Assembly (NCBI GenBank): GCA_018660835.1
Contig: JABJJN010000069.1
Location: 1-57,035, forward strand
Reading direction: 5' to 3'
Source of the DNA: Gemmatimonadota bacterium
GTDB lineage: Bacteria > Latescibacterota > UBA2968 > UBA8231
Length of the DNA: 57,035 nucleotides
Shown here: piece by piece, positions 41,779-50,605 of the stretch
Numbering within the stretch: position 1 is the first letter of the stretch
How the letters are laid out: each line of letters begins with the position of its first letter
Translations under genes and position numbers: made by a program
Notes under the pieces: generated by a model
Databases searched by the model: none
Told to the model about the DNA's origin: nothing
The model's input: the letters and a program-made list of their open reading frames with translations, nothing else

Positions 41779-41806
41779 AGCCAGAAACGTCCTCTAGGAG
41801 ATAGAC

Positions 41807-42145
41807 ATGATCAAGATCGAAGCATTCCTCCGCCCGGCGGCGTTGGAGCAAGTCCAGGAGGCCCTGGCCGGCATTGGTATCGCAGGCCTCTCCGTCCTCG
41901 AAGTACGGGGCTACGGTCGTCAGCGTGGTCACCGTGAAGTCTACCGTGGTGCCGAATACACAGTTGACTTCGTCCCGAAAATCAAAGTCGAGGTCGCCGT
42001 CAACGACGACGTCAAGCAACAAGCGATCGACGCCATCGTCGAAGCGGCAAAGACCGGACAAGTCGGTGACGGCAAGGTCTTCGTCGTTCCCGTGAACGAA
42101 GCCGTGCGCGTACGCACCGGGGAAACCGGGGATAGCGCACTGTAG
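41807..42145 (+). CDS. glnK: PII signal protein GlnK/GlnB
   Basis: Trimeric nitrogen-status sensor that binds ATP/ADP and 2-oxoglutarate, is uridylylated on Tyr51, and gates AmtB. Seen: MIKIEAFLRPAALEQVQEAL, the T-loop GHREVYRGAEYTVDFVPKIKVEV with Tyr51 present, and the C-terminal TGQVGDGKVFVVPV with the B-loop pattern. 112 residues, normal. Ribosome site TAGGAG seven bases upstream. Linked to amtB, so called GlnK by context. Confidence 0.95.
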   Translation: MIKIEAFLRPAALEQVQEALAGIGIAGLSVLEVRGYGRQRGHREVYRGAEYTVDFVPKIKVEVAVNDDVKQQAIDAIVEAAKTGQVGDGKVFVVPVNEAVRVRTGETGDSAL

Positions 42146-42339
42146 CTAACCGGCCGGGGCTCGAGAGTGCAGGCAAAACCCATTAGGGTGACCATCTTGT
42201 CACAGGCACGATGGAACTCCTCCCGTGGGACGCGAGTAAGTATTGTGCCACTGTCTGGGCCTCGGCCGCAGCATCCGATACAGGAATCCAACCACAACGA
42301 ACGTGCCGTCTCAGCACGGCACAGGAGCGATTGAGCACG

Positions 42340-42987
42340 ATGCGCAAATATCTTCGCACCATCCTTGCAGGAGCACTCGTCGCTCTTGCCACCAGTGTTC
42401 CCGCAAGCGCCGAAGTAGGCCTCGGCACTGACCTTGTTAGTCGCTATGTCTGGCGCGGTTCGGATCTCGGCAATGCAGCCTCAGTGCAACCGTGGATTTC
42501 CTACAGCAATGACGTGGTGGAGGTCGGGGCCTGGTCGTCCTGGGCAATCGATGACGGGGCTGCGAACGAGAACGATCTCTATGTCTCCTTTGGTGCAGGT
42601 CCTGTAGGTATTACAGTCACCGACTACTATCTGCCCACAGCTTCACCAGGAGATTTCTTTAACTATTCCGACGACGATGGTATTCACATCATTGAGATTT
42701 CCGCCGGAATCGAACTGGGTGCTGCCAGTGTCATGGGCGCCATCAATCTCCTCGGGGATGGCGACGATTCGTTTTGGGTTGAAGCCTCTGTGCCCCTGGA
42801 GATGCTCTCATCGGGAGATACGGTCGTGGGCCTCACCGTGGGCGGCGGCAACGGCTTCTACACAACTGACACAGATCCCATGGTTGCCAGCGTCTCGCTT
42901 GATGTGTCGAAGGATGACTGGTTTGGCAGCTACATCCTGAATCCAGATGCAGAGATCACCTTCCTTGTGATCGGCAAGAGCTTTTAG
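42340..42987 (+). CDS. Exported beta-barrel-like protein (TorF-like putative porin)
   Basis: 215-residue protein with signal peptide (ATG 42340; MRKYLRTILAGALVALATSV, cleavage near SAE). The mature part starts VGLGTDLVSRYVWRGSDLG, a pattern known from TorF/TIGR02001 outer-membrane proteins, with alternating polar/aromatic strands and a C-terminal phenylalanine, as in outer-membrane beta-barrels. Located right after glnK, so it may share nitrogen regulation. ATG is preceded by AGGAG at a long spacing (12 bases). Function unknown; a porin for a small nitrogen compound is a guess. Confidence 0.65.
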   Translation: MRKYLRTILAGALVALATSVPASAEVGLGTDLVSRYVWRGSDLGNAASVQPWISYSNDVVEVGAWSSWAIDDGAANENDLYVSFGAGPVGITVTDYYLPTASPGDFFNYSDDDGIHIIEISAGIELGAASVMGAINLLGDGDDSFWVEASVPLEMLSSGDTVVGLTVGGGNGFYTTDTDPMVASVSLDVSKDDWFGSYILNPDAEITFLVIGKSF

Positions 42988-43026
42988 CGGATCTGGCGAC
43001 ATAGCCGCCATCAGCATCCAAAGGGC

Positions 43027-43066
43027 AAGGGCGTGGATCCGTATGGATTCACGCCCTTTCGTTGTC
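43027..43066 (+). terminator. Terminator-like hairpin after the TorF-like gene
   Basis: AAGGGCGTGGATCC (43027-43040) pairs with GGATTCACGCCCTT (43045-43058, one G-U) around GTAT. The trailing TCGTTGTC is only moderately U-rich, but the 14-pair stem is strong. Confidence 0.7.
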
Positions 43067-43124
43067 ATAGGTGAGAGAGGTACGCATATTCCACACACTC
43101 CCCATTCAGCGAAAATGAGAGGCC

Positions 43125-44045
43125 GTGGCAACAGAATTCCTTATTGGTACACGTGGCAGCCAATTGGCCACCACCCAGTCTGGCATGGTGCGCGATCAAT
43201 TGGCCGCGCACTGGCAGAACGAGATCGATCCTCGTCTGGAAATCATCTCGACAAAGGGTGATGTGGACTCTACGTCCCTGTCGCAGATCGGGGGCCAGGG
43301 CGTTTTCACCCGTGAGATCGAGAGAGCCCTCCTCGACAGCCGTGTGCAGTTGGCTGTTCACAGTCTGAAGGATTTGCCGACAGATATGGACGAGCGACTG
43401 CAGTTGTCGGCGATCCCCGTCCGCGAAGACATAAGAGATGTGCTGGTCACCGCTGATGGTGGTGGACTCGATCAGCTACCCGACGGTGCCCGTATCGGCA
43501 CGGGCTCGTCTCGACGTCAGGCTCAACTGCTGGCCATAAGGCCGGATCTGCAATTTGCCGATCTGCGCGGCAATGTGGACACACGCCTGGGGAAGGTTAC
43601 CCATGGCGAGCTCGATGCAGTGGTCCTCGCCGCCGCCGGACTTCATCGACTGGGTCACGGCGATCGGATCAGCTGCTACCTTGATCCAAACCAGATCTTG
43701 CCAGCTCCAGGTCAGGGCGCGCTCGGATTGCAGACACTGAAAAGTGATTCCGTGGCCCACCGGCTCCTATCAGCACTCAACGACCCGGCAACCCACACCA
43801 GTGTTACAGCGGAGCGAGCTTTCCTGGCCAGTCTTGGTGGAGGATGCCGCGCCCCTATCGCTGCATGGGCCCGCATGGAGGGCGAACAACTACGACTCGA
43901 TGGGGCTGTGCTGAGCCTCGATGGCGCCACTGTCTGCCGGGGCACGCTTGCAGGTAATTCAGAGGATGCGACGAGGTTGGGTGCGCAACTTGGCGAACAA
44001 CTCAAGGCAGAAGGTGCCCTCGCTCTGATGGCCGATGCGGGCTGA
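43125..44045 (+). CDS. hemC: Porphobilinogen deaminase HemC
   Basis: Hydroxymethylbilane synthase: polymerises four porphobilinogens, third common step of tetrapyrrole synthesis. Seen: LIGTRGSQLATTQ, HSLKDLPTDM, GTGSSRRQAQLL, LRGNVDTRLGK, LPAPGQGALGLQ and the dipyrromethane-carrying Cys241 in SLGGGCRAP. 306 residues, normal. GTG start at 43125 with GAGAGG very close; the next Met would cut into the conserved N terminus. First gene of the run to 53733; overlaps the next gene by 11 bases. Confidence 0.95.
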   Translation: MATEFLIGTRGSQLATTQSGMVRDQLAAHWQNEIDPRLEIISTKGDVDSTSLSQIGGQGVFTREIERALLDSRVQLAVHSLKDLPTDMDERLQLSAIPVREDIRDVLVTADGGGLDQLPDGARIGTGSSRRQAQLLAIRPDLQFADLRGNVDTRLGKVTHGELDAVVLAAAGLHRLGHGDRISCYLDPNQILPAPGQGALGLQTLKSDSVAHRLLSALNDPATHTSVTAERAFLASLGGGCRAPIAAWARMEGEQLRLDGAVLSLDGATVCRGTLAGNSEDATRLGAQLGEQLKAEGALALMADAG

Positions 44046-45627
44046 CGAGCAGGCCGGGCGTCTCACCTCGATGGACCATCTACCCCATGCCATGAAGGGC
44101 TGTGTCTACATCATCGGTGCAGGCCCCGGAGATCCTGGTCTGCTCACGGTGAAAGGATGGCGTTTCCTCAGCGAAGCGGATATCGTGTTTTATGATGACC
44201 TGCTTGACCCACGTGTCCTCGAGTTGACTCCCCCAGCCTGCGAACGCGTCTATGCCGGACATCGTGGCGGACGCCCGACGGAGTCGACACGTCGCCAGGA
44301 TGATCTCAATCAGCAACTGATTGACGCGGCACGAGCCGGACACCGAGTCGTGCGTCTCAAAGGCGGCGACCCATATGTCTTCGGTCGCGGCGGCGAAGAA
44401 GCGATTGCCCTGCGCGACGCCGGGATCCCCTTCGAAGTCGTGTCAGGTGTATCGGCAGCCATGGCCGTACCAGCCTATGCCGGCATTCCCCTCACGCACC
44501 GCGGTGTAGCACAGACAGCAACTCTCGTCACTGGACATGAGGACCCCAGTTCAGCCAATGTGGACTGGGCATCATTGGCCAGAGCGGGAGGCACGCTGGT
44601 CATTTTCATGGGCAGTCGTCGCGTCGGCGCCATCACGCGCACATTGATCGAAGCTGGCCGTGCGGAGACGACGCCGGCCGCTGCCATTCAGTGGGGCACA
44701 CGACCACAGCAACGAACGATCACGGCGACCCTGGCCACACTCGAGCAGGAAATGGCCACGGCGCAGCTGCGGGCGCCTGTCTTGCTGGTTGTCGGAGAGG
44801 TTGTCGCCCAGCGCCAGGCACTGGAATGGTTCGAAGGCAGGCCCCTCTTCGGACGACGCATCCTGATCACACGTAGTCGGGAGCAGTGCAGGCCGCTGCG
44901 GCTACTGCTGGAAGCCGAAGGCGGGGAGGTGTTTGAGCTCCCCATGTTGCAGCTGAGCGACCCGGAGGATGCCGCGCCACTGGACAAAGCACTGACGCAG
45001 TTGCAGAAGTTTCAGTGGATCATCTTCACGAGTCCGAATGCCGTGTCCTACTTTTTCACCTCATTGCAACGATCGGGTCGGGATGCCCGGGCTTTGGGCA
45101 GTTGCCGCATAGCGACCATCGGCTCAGCCACGGCGTCGCATCTTGCCGACTATGGCATCTCCCCCGATCTGACACCGACGTCGCACTCCTCGGCGGGACT
45201 GGCGGCGGCCTTCGCCGACATCGATCTGCAAGATGCACAGATTCTCATACCGTCCTCTGCGATCGGCATCACTGACCTCGATGAAGAACTGGAACGCCAG
45301 GGGGCGAAGACACAAAGAGTCACAGCCTACGAGAATCATCCCCCAAACCCCGACGAGGTTGAGATACCTGAGGCCCTGTCATCGGGAGAGATGGACTGCG
45401 TCGTTTTCGCCAGCCCCTCGGCAGTGCATCATTTCGTTGAATTGCTTGGCCGCGATCAAGCCTTCGAATCTCTTGCGCAGACACGCATCGCCGTGATCGG
45501 ACCCACCCCCGCCCGAGCCATCACGGCCCTGGGGCTTCAGGCAGCAATCCAACCTGACACGAGCAGTGTTGAAGATCTGGTACGAGCCATTTCTGCCGAC
45601 TTCGATAGAAGTCGGGCAGCGATGTGA
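44035..45627 (+). CDS. Fused uroporphyrinogen-III C-methyltransferase / uroporphyrinogen-III synthase
   Basis: CobA-HemD fusion protein, 530 residues. N-terminal half (about 20-275): GAGPGDPGLLTVKG (SAM loop), GGDPYVFGRGGEEA, VSGVSAAMAVPAYAGIPLTHRG and TLVTGHE, i.e. the SUMT that makes precorrin-2. C-terminal half (about 280-525): RRILITRSREQCRPLRLLLEAEGGEVFELPML, FTSPNAV and FASPSAVHHFVELLG, i.e. HemD, which cyclises hydroxymethylbilane. The fusion channels hydroxymethylbilane to precorrin-2 for siroheme, cobalamin or heme d1. It overlaps hemC, so both steps are made together. ATG 44035; in-frame ATGs follow at about 44071 and 44092. Confidence 0.93.
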   Translation: MRADEQAGRLTSMDHLPHAMKGCVYIIGAGPGDPGLLTVKGWRFLSEADIVFYDDLLDPRVLELTPPACERVYAGHRGGRPTESTRRQDDLNQQLIDAARAGHRVVRLKGGDPYVFGRGGEEAIALRDAGIPFEVVSGVSAAMAVPAYAGIPLTHRGVAQTATLVTGHEDPSSANVDWASLARAGGTLVIFMGSRRVGAITRTLIEAGRAETTPAAAIQWGTRPQQRTITATLATLEQEMATAQLRAPVLLVVGEVVAQRQALEWFEGRPLFGRRILITRSREQCRPLRLLLEAEGGEVFELPMLQLSDPEDAAPLDKALTQLQKFQWIIFTSPNAVSYFFTSLQRSGRDARALGSCRIATIGSATASHLADYGISPDLTPTSHSSAGLAAAFADIDLQDAQILIPSSAIGITDLDEELERQGAKTQRVTAYENHPPNPDEVEIPEALSSGEMDCVVFASPSAVHHFVELLGRDQAFESLAQTRIAVIGPTPARAITALGLQAAIQPDTSSVEDLVRAISADFDRSRAAM

Positions 45628-46680
45628 GTGGTCGACGAGATGCCTGAGTTCCTTCCCTCTGAGACCCTTCCTTCTGGGAAACTTCCTCAGCATCTGTTGA
45701 CCCGCCTGCTGCAGAAGCACACACAGAGCACGGATCCACGCCTACTGGTGGGGCCCGGATTCGGCGAAGATGCTGCCGTCATCGATTTCGGCGACACGTG
45801 TCTTGTCGCCAAGACAGATCCCATCACCTTCGCCACCGATCAACTCGGTTGGTATGCTGTGCATGTCAATGCAAATGACATCGCCGCCATGGGTGCCACG
45901 CCAAAGTGGTTTCTGTCGACCGTCATCGCACCACAGCACATGGCAACACCCGCACTCTTTGATCAGATCCTTGGGCAGATTCAGCAAGCTTGTGCCGACT
46001 TGAACATCACCGTCGCGGGAGGGCACACGGAGATCACGACTGGCATCGATCGTCCTCTCGTCGTTGGGCAGATGCTGGGCGAGGTAAGGGCCGACCGAGT
46101 GATTCGGTCTTCTGGACTACAGGCTGGCGACGCCCTGCTGCTGACGAAGGGGCTCGCAATCGAGGCAACGAGTATCATCGCTCGTGACATGGCCGACCAC
46201 CTGCGAAGCGATGGTTGGGCAGAGGCAGATCTGGCCGAGGCGGCCGACTATCTCACTCAACCTGGGATCAGCGTCGTCGCAGATGCGCGAATCGCTCTGG
46301 CTGCAGGCGACGTCCACGCTCTCCACGATCCAACCGAAGGTGGCGTTGCAACAGCACTGGTGGAGATGGCCACAGCCTCGCAAGTCGACGTCGACATCAA
46401 GTCTCCCTTGCCCGTCTCCCCCCTGACTGTTCGACTCTGCAATGACGTCGGCATTGATCCTATCGGGGCGATTTCCTCCGGCGCTCTGTTGATCGGCTGC
46501 CCTGCAGATTCTGTTGCCGCAATAGTTAGTGCCCTGGCGGATGCCCGAATCGCTGCAGCGAGGATCGGCACGGCGAAGGAATCAGTGGGCGACATCCCAC
46601 GGATTCGTTTGCAGCATGGCGAAGGCTGGCAACCACTCCCCCAATTTGACGTAGACGAAGTCGCTCGACTGTTCACCTGA
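45628..46680 (+). CDS. AIR-synthase-related protein (PurM/HypE/SelD superfamily)
   Basis: ATP-binding protein of the AIRS superfamily, 350 residues. Seen: LVGPGFGEDAAVIDFGD (N-terminal Asp/Gly motif), VNANDIAAMGATPKWFLSTVIAP, TVAGGHTEITTGIDRPLVVGQMLG and HALHDPTEGGVATALVEMA, which resemble HypE and related hydrogenase-maturation or ThiL proteins. The HypE C-terminal Cys motif is not present, so it is not HypE. Starts with GTG directly after the fusion gene's stop; the ATG four codons later is an alternative. Role unknown; neighbours in this run are tetrapyrrole enzymes and a HAD phosphatase. Confidence 0.82.
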   Translation: MVDEMPEFLPSETLPSGKLPQHLLTRLLQKHTQSTDPRLLVGPGFGEDAAVIDFGDTCLVAKTDPITFATDQLGWYAVHVNANDIAAMGATPKWFLSTVIAPQHMATPALFDQILGQIQQACADLNITVAGGHTEITTGIDRPLVVGQMLGEVRADRVIRSSGLQAGDALLLTKGLAIEATSIIARDMADHLRSDGWAEADLAEAADYLTQPGISVVADARIALAAGDVHALHDPTEGGVATALVEMATASQVDVDIKSPLPVSPLTVRLCNDVGIDPIGAISSGALLIGCPADSVAAIVSALADARIAAARIGTAKESVGDIPRIRLQHGEGWQPLPQFDVDEVARLFT

Positions 46681-47273
46681 TGGCGGAGACCGAGCCCCCT
46701 ATGAGCCTCAAAGCGATCCTGTTTGACATGGACGGAACTCTCACCGTTCCGTGGATTGACTGGACAGAGCTCCGGACTGCGATCGGTGCCACTGACGGCC
46801 TGGGAATCATCGAGTTCATTGGCACCCTGCCGCCTGATTCACAAGAGAAGGCCGAAGCGACGGTGCGTGAGTTCGAAATGGACGCCGCCCGCCAGGCGCC
46901 CGCCAATCCCGGTCTCGATGCGATGTTTGAGCAGTTGGATCAGCTCTCCCTCAAGCGCGCCTTGATCACAAATAACCATCGTGCGGCCATGCTGCATGTC
47001 GTTGAGCGCTACGGACTCTCTTTCGATCTGTGCCTCAGCCGGGAAGATGCACTGCTCAAGCCCGCACCCGATCTGTTGTTGTTGGCCCTCGAGCATTTTT
47101 GCATCTCACCTGAGGAAGCCGTGTTCGTTGGCGACGGTCGTTATGACAGGGTCGCGAGTGCTGCAGCAGGCGTGCGATATGTACACTTGTCCCACGATCG
47201 GACCATCCCCGAGCAGGAAGAGACGTTCTACCACCTCGCGCAATTGCTCGATCTGCTCGACGTCTCTGGCTGA
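46680..47273 (+). CDS. HAD-superfamily hydrolase (phosphoglycolate-phosphatase-like)
   Basis: Cytoplasmic phosphatase of the HAD fold, 197 residues. Seen: motif I FDMDGTL (nucleophile Asp), motif II ITNN, motif III Lys in LLKPAPD, motif IV VGDGRYDR. The cap is a small helical insertion between motifs I and II. Start overlaps the previous stop (TGATG), so coupled to the AIRS-like gene; a second Met seven codons in starts just before motif I. Likely substrates are small phosphate esters; exact one unknown. Confidence 0.88.
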   Translation: MAETEPPMSLKAILFDMDGTLTVPWIDWTELRTAIGATDGLGIIEFIGTLPPDSQEKAEATVREFEMDAARQAPANPGLDAMFEQLDQLSLKRALITNNHRAAMLHVVERYGLSFDLCLSREDALLKPAPDLLLLALEHFCISPEEAVFVGDGRYDRVASAAAGVRYVHLSHDRTIPEQEETFYHLAQLLDLLDVSG

Positions 47274-47333
47274 CCCTCGTATTTTCAGAAACTCTGATCT
47301 ATGCGCCTGACCTGAGCCGCTCAAGGACCCTAT

Positions 47334-48488
47334 ATGCCCTTTCAATCCACTTTCGACTTTCGCATGCCCACCCACATTGTGCATGGCGTTGGTTCGATCA
47401 CCCGCCTCGCCCAATTGCTGGCCGACGGAGCACGCCCACTCGTGGTCGCCGATCCCGGTCTTGTCGAAGCGGGGATTGTTGCGCGAGCGACGGATGTCCT
47501 CGACAATGCCGGCCTCAAGTGGACCCTCTTTACGGATGTCGTGGGCAACCCCGTCGCCAAGAATGTCAGTGCCGGCGCGCGCGCCTATGCGAAGGGAAAG
47601 TGCAACGCCCTCGTTGGTCTCGGCGGTGGCTCACCGATGGATGTGGCGAAGATGATCGGTGTCGTTGCCACCGGTGGTGGGCGCATTGAGCAGTATCTGG
47701 GTGCGGGAAAGGTGACCGTTGATCTCCCCCCTCTGGTGTGCGTGCCGACTACGTATGGAACAGGCAGCGAAGTCACCCCCTTCGCCGTGCTCACGAATCC
47801 CAAAACTCAGAACAAAGACCCCGTGATCAGCCACAGGATCACACCGGGTGTGGCCATCCTCGATCCAGACCTGTCCGTGGCCCTACCGATCGCGTTGGGG
47901 GGAACAACGGGGATGGACGCCTTGACCCACGCCATCGAGTCGTACACGAATCTTCTATCGACACCTCTGACAGAGGGAATCGCACTTAGTGCCATCGAGA
48001 TGATCGGCGACAATCTGCGCATCGCCTGTGCCAATGATCATGAAATAGAAGCGACGCAGCAGATGCTGATCGCCAGTTGCATGGCGGGTGTCGCTTTTGC
48101 ACAGACGCGATTGGGGAATGTGCACGCCATGTCACATCCGGTGGGTGCCCAGTTCGGTGTTCATCACGGACTGGCGAATGCAGTCCTTCTCCCCCATGTG
48201 ATGGACTACAATCTGCAAACGCGCCTCGGCAAGTTCGCCCAGATCGCCAGTGCCCTTGGCGAAGAGACCGAAGGACTATCGGAATACGATGCTGCATGTC
48301 TCGCCGTGGAGGCGGTCCGCCAGATGAATGATGATCTGGGCATTCCGGATGGCCTGAAGGCGACAGGTGTGAAAGCGAGTGGCATCAACCAACTCGCAAA
48401 AACAGCTATGCAGAGCGGCAATGTTGCCGTAAACCCCCGCAAGACGACACTCGCCGACATGCAGGCGCTGTTTCGCACGGCCATGTAG
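47334..48488 (+). CDS. Iron-containing (group III) alcohol dehydrogenase
   Basis: NAD(P)-dependent Fe alcohol dehydrogenase, 384 residues. Seen: GLGGGSPMDVAKM (nucleotide site), CVPTTYGTGSEVTPFAV, and metal ligands in GGTTGMDALTHAIES and GNVHAMSHPVGAQFGVHHGLANAVLLPHV. The set is intact, so it should be active on a primary alcohol, a lactaldehyde or a hydroxy-acid type substrate. ATG start with AAGGA eight bases upstream. It lies 60 bases after the HAD gene and 14 before the SDR. Confidence 0.9.
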   Translation: MPFQSTFDFRMPTHIVHGVGSITRLAQLLADGARPLVVADPGLVEAGIVARATDVLDNAGLKWTLFTDVVGNPVAKNVSAGARAYAKGKCNALVGLGGGSPMDVAKMIGVVATGGGRIEQYLGAGKVTVDLPPLVCVPTTYGTGSEVTPFAVLTNPKTQNKDPVISHRITPGVAILDPDLSVALPIALGGTTGMDALTHAIESYTNLLSTPLTEGIALSAIEMIGDNLRIACANDHEIEATQQMLIASCMAGVAFAQTRLGNVHAMSHPVGAQFGVHHGLANAVLLPHVMDYNLQTRLGKFAQIASALGEETEGLSEYDAACLAVEAVRQMNDDLGIPDGLKATGVKASGINQLAKTAMQSGNVAVNPRKTTLADMQALFRTAM

Positions 48489-48502
48489 CCAGGGAGAGCA
48501 CG

Positions 48503-49270
48503 TTGATTCTCGATACAATGAATCTGAAGGGAAAAACAGCGCTGATCACGGGCGCCGGCCGCGGAATCGGTCGTGGTGTGGCGATTGCCTATGCGCAGGC
48601 TGGAGCTGATGTAGCCCTCGTCAGTCGCTCTCAAGATCAGCTCGATGAAGTCGCAACAGAGGCCCGTGCTCTCGGTGTCAGAGCCGTATCCATCGTCGCA
48701 GATATCGGTAAACCTGAAGACATTGAAGCGGCAGTATCAACAACGGTAGATCAATTTGGCCGTCTCGATATTCTGGTGAACAATGCAGGGATCAACCATC
48801 GAACACCGACCGTCGATTTCCCTATCGAGGAATTCGATAAGATCATCGACGTCAATTTACGTGGCGTTTGGTATCTGTCGCAGCAGGCGGCAAAACAGAT
48901 GCTGGCCCAGGGTGATGGCGGGCGCATCATCAACACCGCTTCTCTCGCCAGTCACATGGGTGTTCCTGGACTCTCCGCATATGCGGCCAGCAAAGGCGGC
49001 GTGGGTATGATCATCAAGGTGATGGCCGTCGAGTGGGCAACCGAGGGGATCACTGTCAACGGCGTCAGTCCGGGATACATTGCGACCCCCCTGACACAAC
49101 CGCTGCGGGATGATGAGGAAAAGAACGATTGGATTCTCAGTCGGATACCCATGAAGCGCTGGGGCACGCCGCAGGACATGGCGGGGTTGTATGTGTTTCT
49201 GGCCTCTGATGCAGCCGCCTATATCACAGGCCAGTTATTTCCCGTGGATGGCGGCTGGCTCGCTGGGTGA
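48503..49270 (+). CDS. SDR-family oxidoreductase (gluconate 5-dehydrogenase-like)
   Basis: Classical short-chain dehydrogenase, 255 residues. Seen: ALITGAGRGIGRGVA (NAD motif), LVNNAGINHRTP, catalytic YAASK with Ser in TASLASHMG, and the C-terminal ITGQLFPVDGGWLAG, as in sugar-acid and polyol dehydrogenases. Starts with TTG 48503; AGGGAGAG lies upstream. Probably NAD(P)-dependent oxidation of a sugar acid; with the neighbouring dehydrogenases it suggests a catabolic module. Confidence 0.88.
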   Translation: MILDTMNLKGKTALITGAGRGIGRGVAIAYAQAGADVALVSRSQDQLDEVATEARALGVRAVSIVADIGKPEDIEAAVSTTVDQFGRLDILVNNAGINHRTPTVDFPIEEFDKIIDVNLRGVWYLSQQAAKQMLAQGDGGRIINTASLASHMGVPGLSAYAASKGGVGMIIKVMAVEWATEGITVNGVSPGYIATPLTQPLRDDEEKNDWILSRIPMKRWGTPQDMAGLYVFLASDAAAYITGQLFPVDGGWLAG

Positions 49271-49348
49271 CAGGAAGGTCACTTCGTCCCATCTTTCTTC
49301 CTCCCGATCATAGATCGACGATCACCAACCACGCTGTCTGGAGATTCA

Positions 49349-50605
49349 ATGGCCCTACCGAAGATGATCCGCATTCGCCAGCACTTTGAGGCACCTGAAG
49401 TTGATGATATTGCCAGCACGGTGAAAGAGCAGATCGCAGGTCTGCAACTTCAGGACAAGGTAAAGGCGGGTGACTCGGTGGCGATCACCGTCGGTAGCCG
49501 CGGCATCAACGAAATCGCCCTGATCACGAAGTCTATCGTCGAGGCTGTGAAGGAACTCGGAGGCGTACCCTTTATCGTGCCCGCCATGGGTAGTCATGGT
49601 GGTGGCACCGCCGAGGGGCAGCAGCATATCGTCGAGAGTTATGGCGTAACCGAGGAGTATGTCGGCTGCGAGATTCGGTCCACGATGGAGGTCGTGCAAG
49701 TTGGCACCGTCGAGGGCGAAGTCCCCGTTTACTTTGACAAATACGCTGCCGCAGCTGACCACGTCGTCGTCGCAGGCCGAATCAAACCACACACTGGTTT
49801 TGTCGGCGAGATTGAATCTGGTTTGCACAAGATGATGCTTATCGGCCTGGGCAAGCACAAAGGCGCCGCCCTCTATCACCAGGCGATCGTGCAGTATTCC
49901 TTCGACCGGATCATTCGTGCCGTCGCCGGCGAGGTTATCGACAAATGCGGTATTCTCTTCGGCCTGGCCATCGTTGAGAATCAGTATGACCACACGGCGA
50001 TGATTGAAGCCGTCGCCCCCGACAAATTCGCCGAGCGTGAGCGCGAGTTACTCATCCTGGCCAAGAAGTGGATGCCCCGCTTGCCCTTTGATCGCGTCGA
50101 TCTACTCGTCATCGACGCAATCGGCAAGAACATCTCCGGCTCCGGTCTCGACTCAAATGTCGTGGGCCGCAAGTTCTACGAACACTGTGCCGCAGAGAAG
50201 GAATATCCGAAGGTGACTCGGATCCTCGTCCGCGACCTGACGCCGGAAACCCATGGCAATGCGGCGGGGATCGGCACATCCGAGTACGTGCATCAGCGCG
50301 TCGTCGACAAGATGGATGTGTCGGCGACGGTGATCAATTGCATGACGGGGAACGCCCCATCCGGCGCCGCCGTCCCCATCAGTTTTCTAACAGATCGCGT
50401 TTGCATGGAGAAGGCACTGGAGACCGTTGGCTTTGTTGCTCCTGAAAACGCACGCGTCCTGCGTATCCACAACACGCTTCAACTCGGTGAACTCTGGGTA
50501 TCCGATGCGTACGCCGAGGAAGTCGCCAAGCGTGAGGATCTGAGCGTCGTAACCGAGGCGGCCCAAATGGACTTTGACGAACAAGGAGATTTGCTGAATT
50601 GGTAA
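49349..50605 (+). CDS. LarA-like (DUF2088) putative nickel-pincer racemase
   Basis: Homologue of lactate racemase LarA, whose members epimerise alpha-hydroxy acids using a nickel-pincer nucleotide cofactor. Seen: ITVGSRGINEIALI, VPAMGSHGGGTAEGQ (His/Gly-rich loop), the KPHTGFVGEIESGLHKMMLIGLGKHKGAALYH motif with the candidate His ligands, and a long C-terminal domain with GSGLDSNVVGRKFY. No larB/larC/larE cofactor genes appear in the window. 418 residues. ATG start with GGAG eight bases upstream. Substrate probably a hydroxy acid other than lactate, judging from the family's spread; inference. Confidence 0.8.
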   Translation: MALPKMIRIRQHFEAPEVDDIASTVKEQIAGLQLQDKVKAGDSVAITVGSRGINEIALITKSIVEAVKELGGVPFIVPAMGSHGGGTAEGQQHIVESYGVTEEYVGCEIRSTMEVVQVGTVEGEVPVYFDKYAAAADHVVVAGRIKPHTGFVGEIESGLHKMMLIGLGKHKGAALYHQAIVQYSFDRIIRAVAGEVIDKCGILFGLAIVENQYDHTAMIEAVAPDKFAERERELLILAKKWMPRLPFDRVDLLVIDAIGKNISGSGLDSNVVGRKFYEHCAAEKEYPKVTRILVRDLTPETHGNAAGIGTSEYVHQRVVDKMDVSATVINCMTGNAPSGAAVPISFLTDRVCMEKALETVGFVAPENARVLRIHNTLQLGELWVSDAYAEEVAKREDLSVVTEAAQMDFDEQGDLLNW

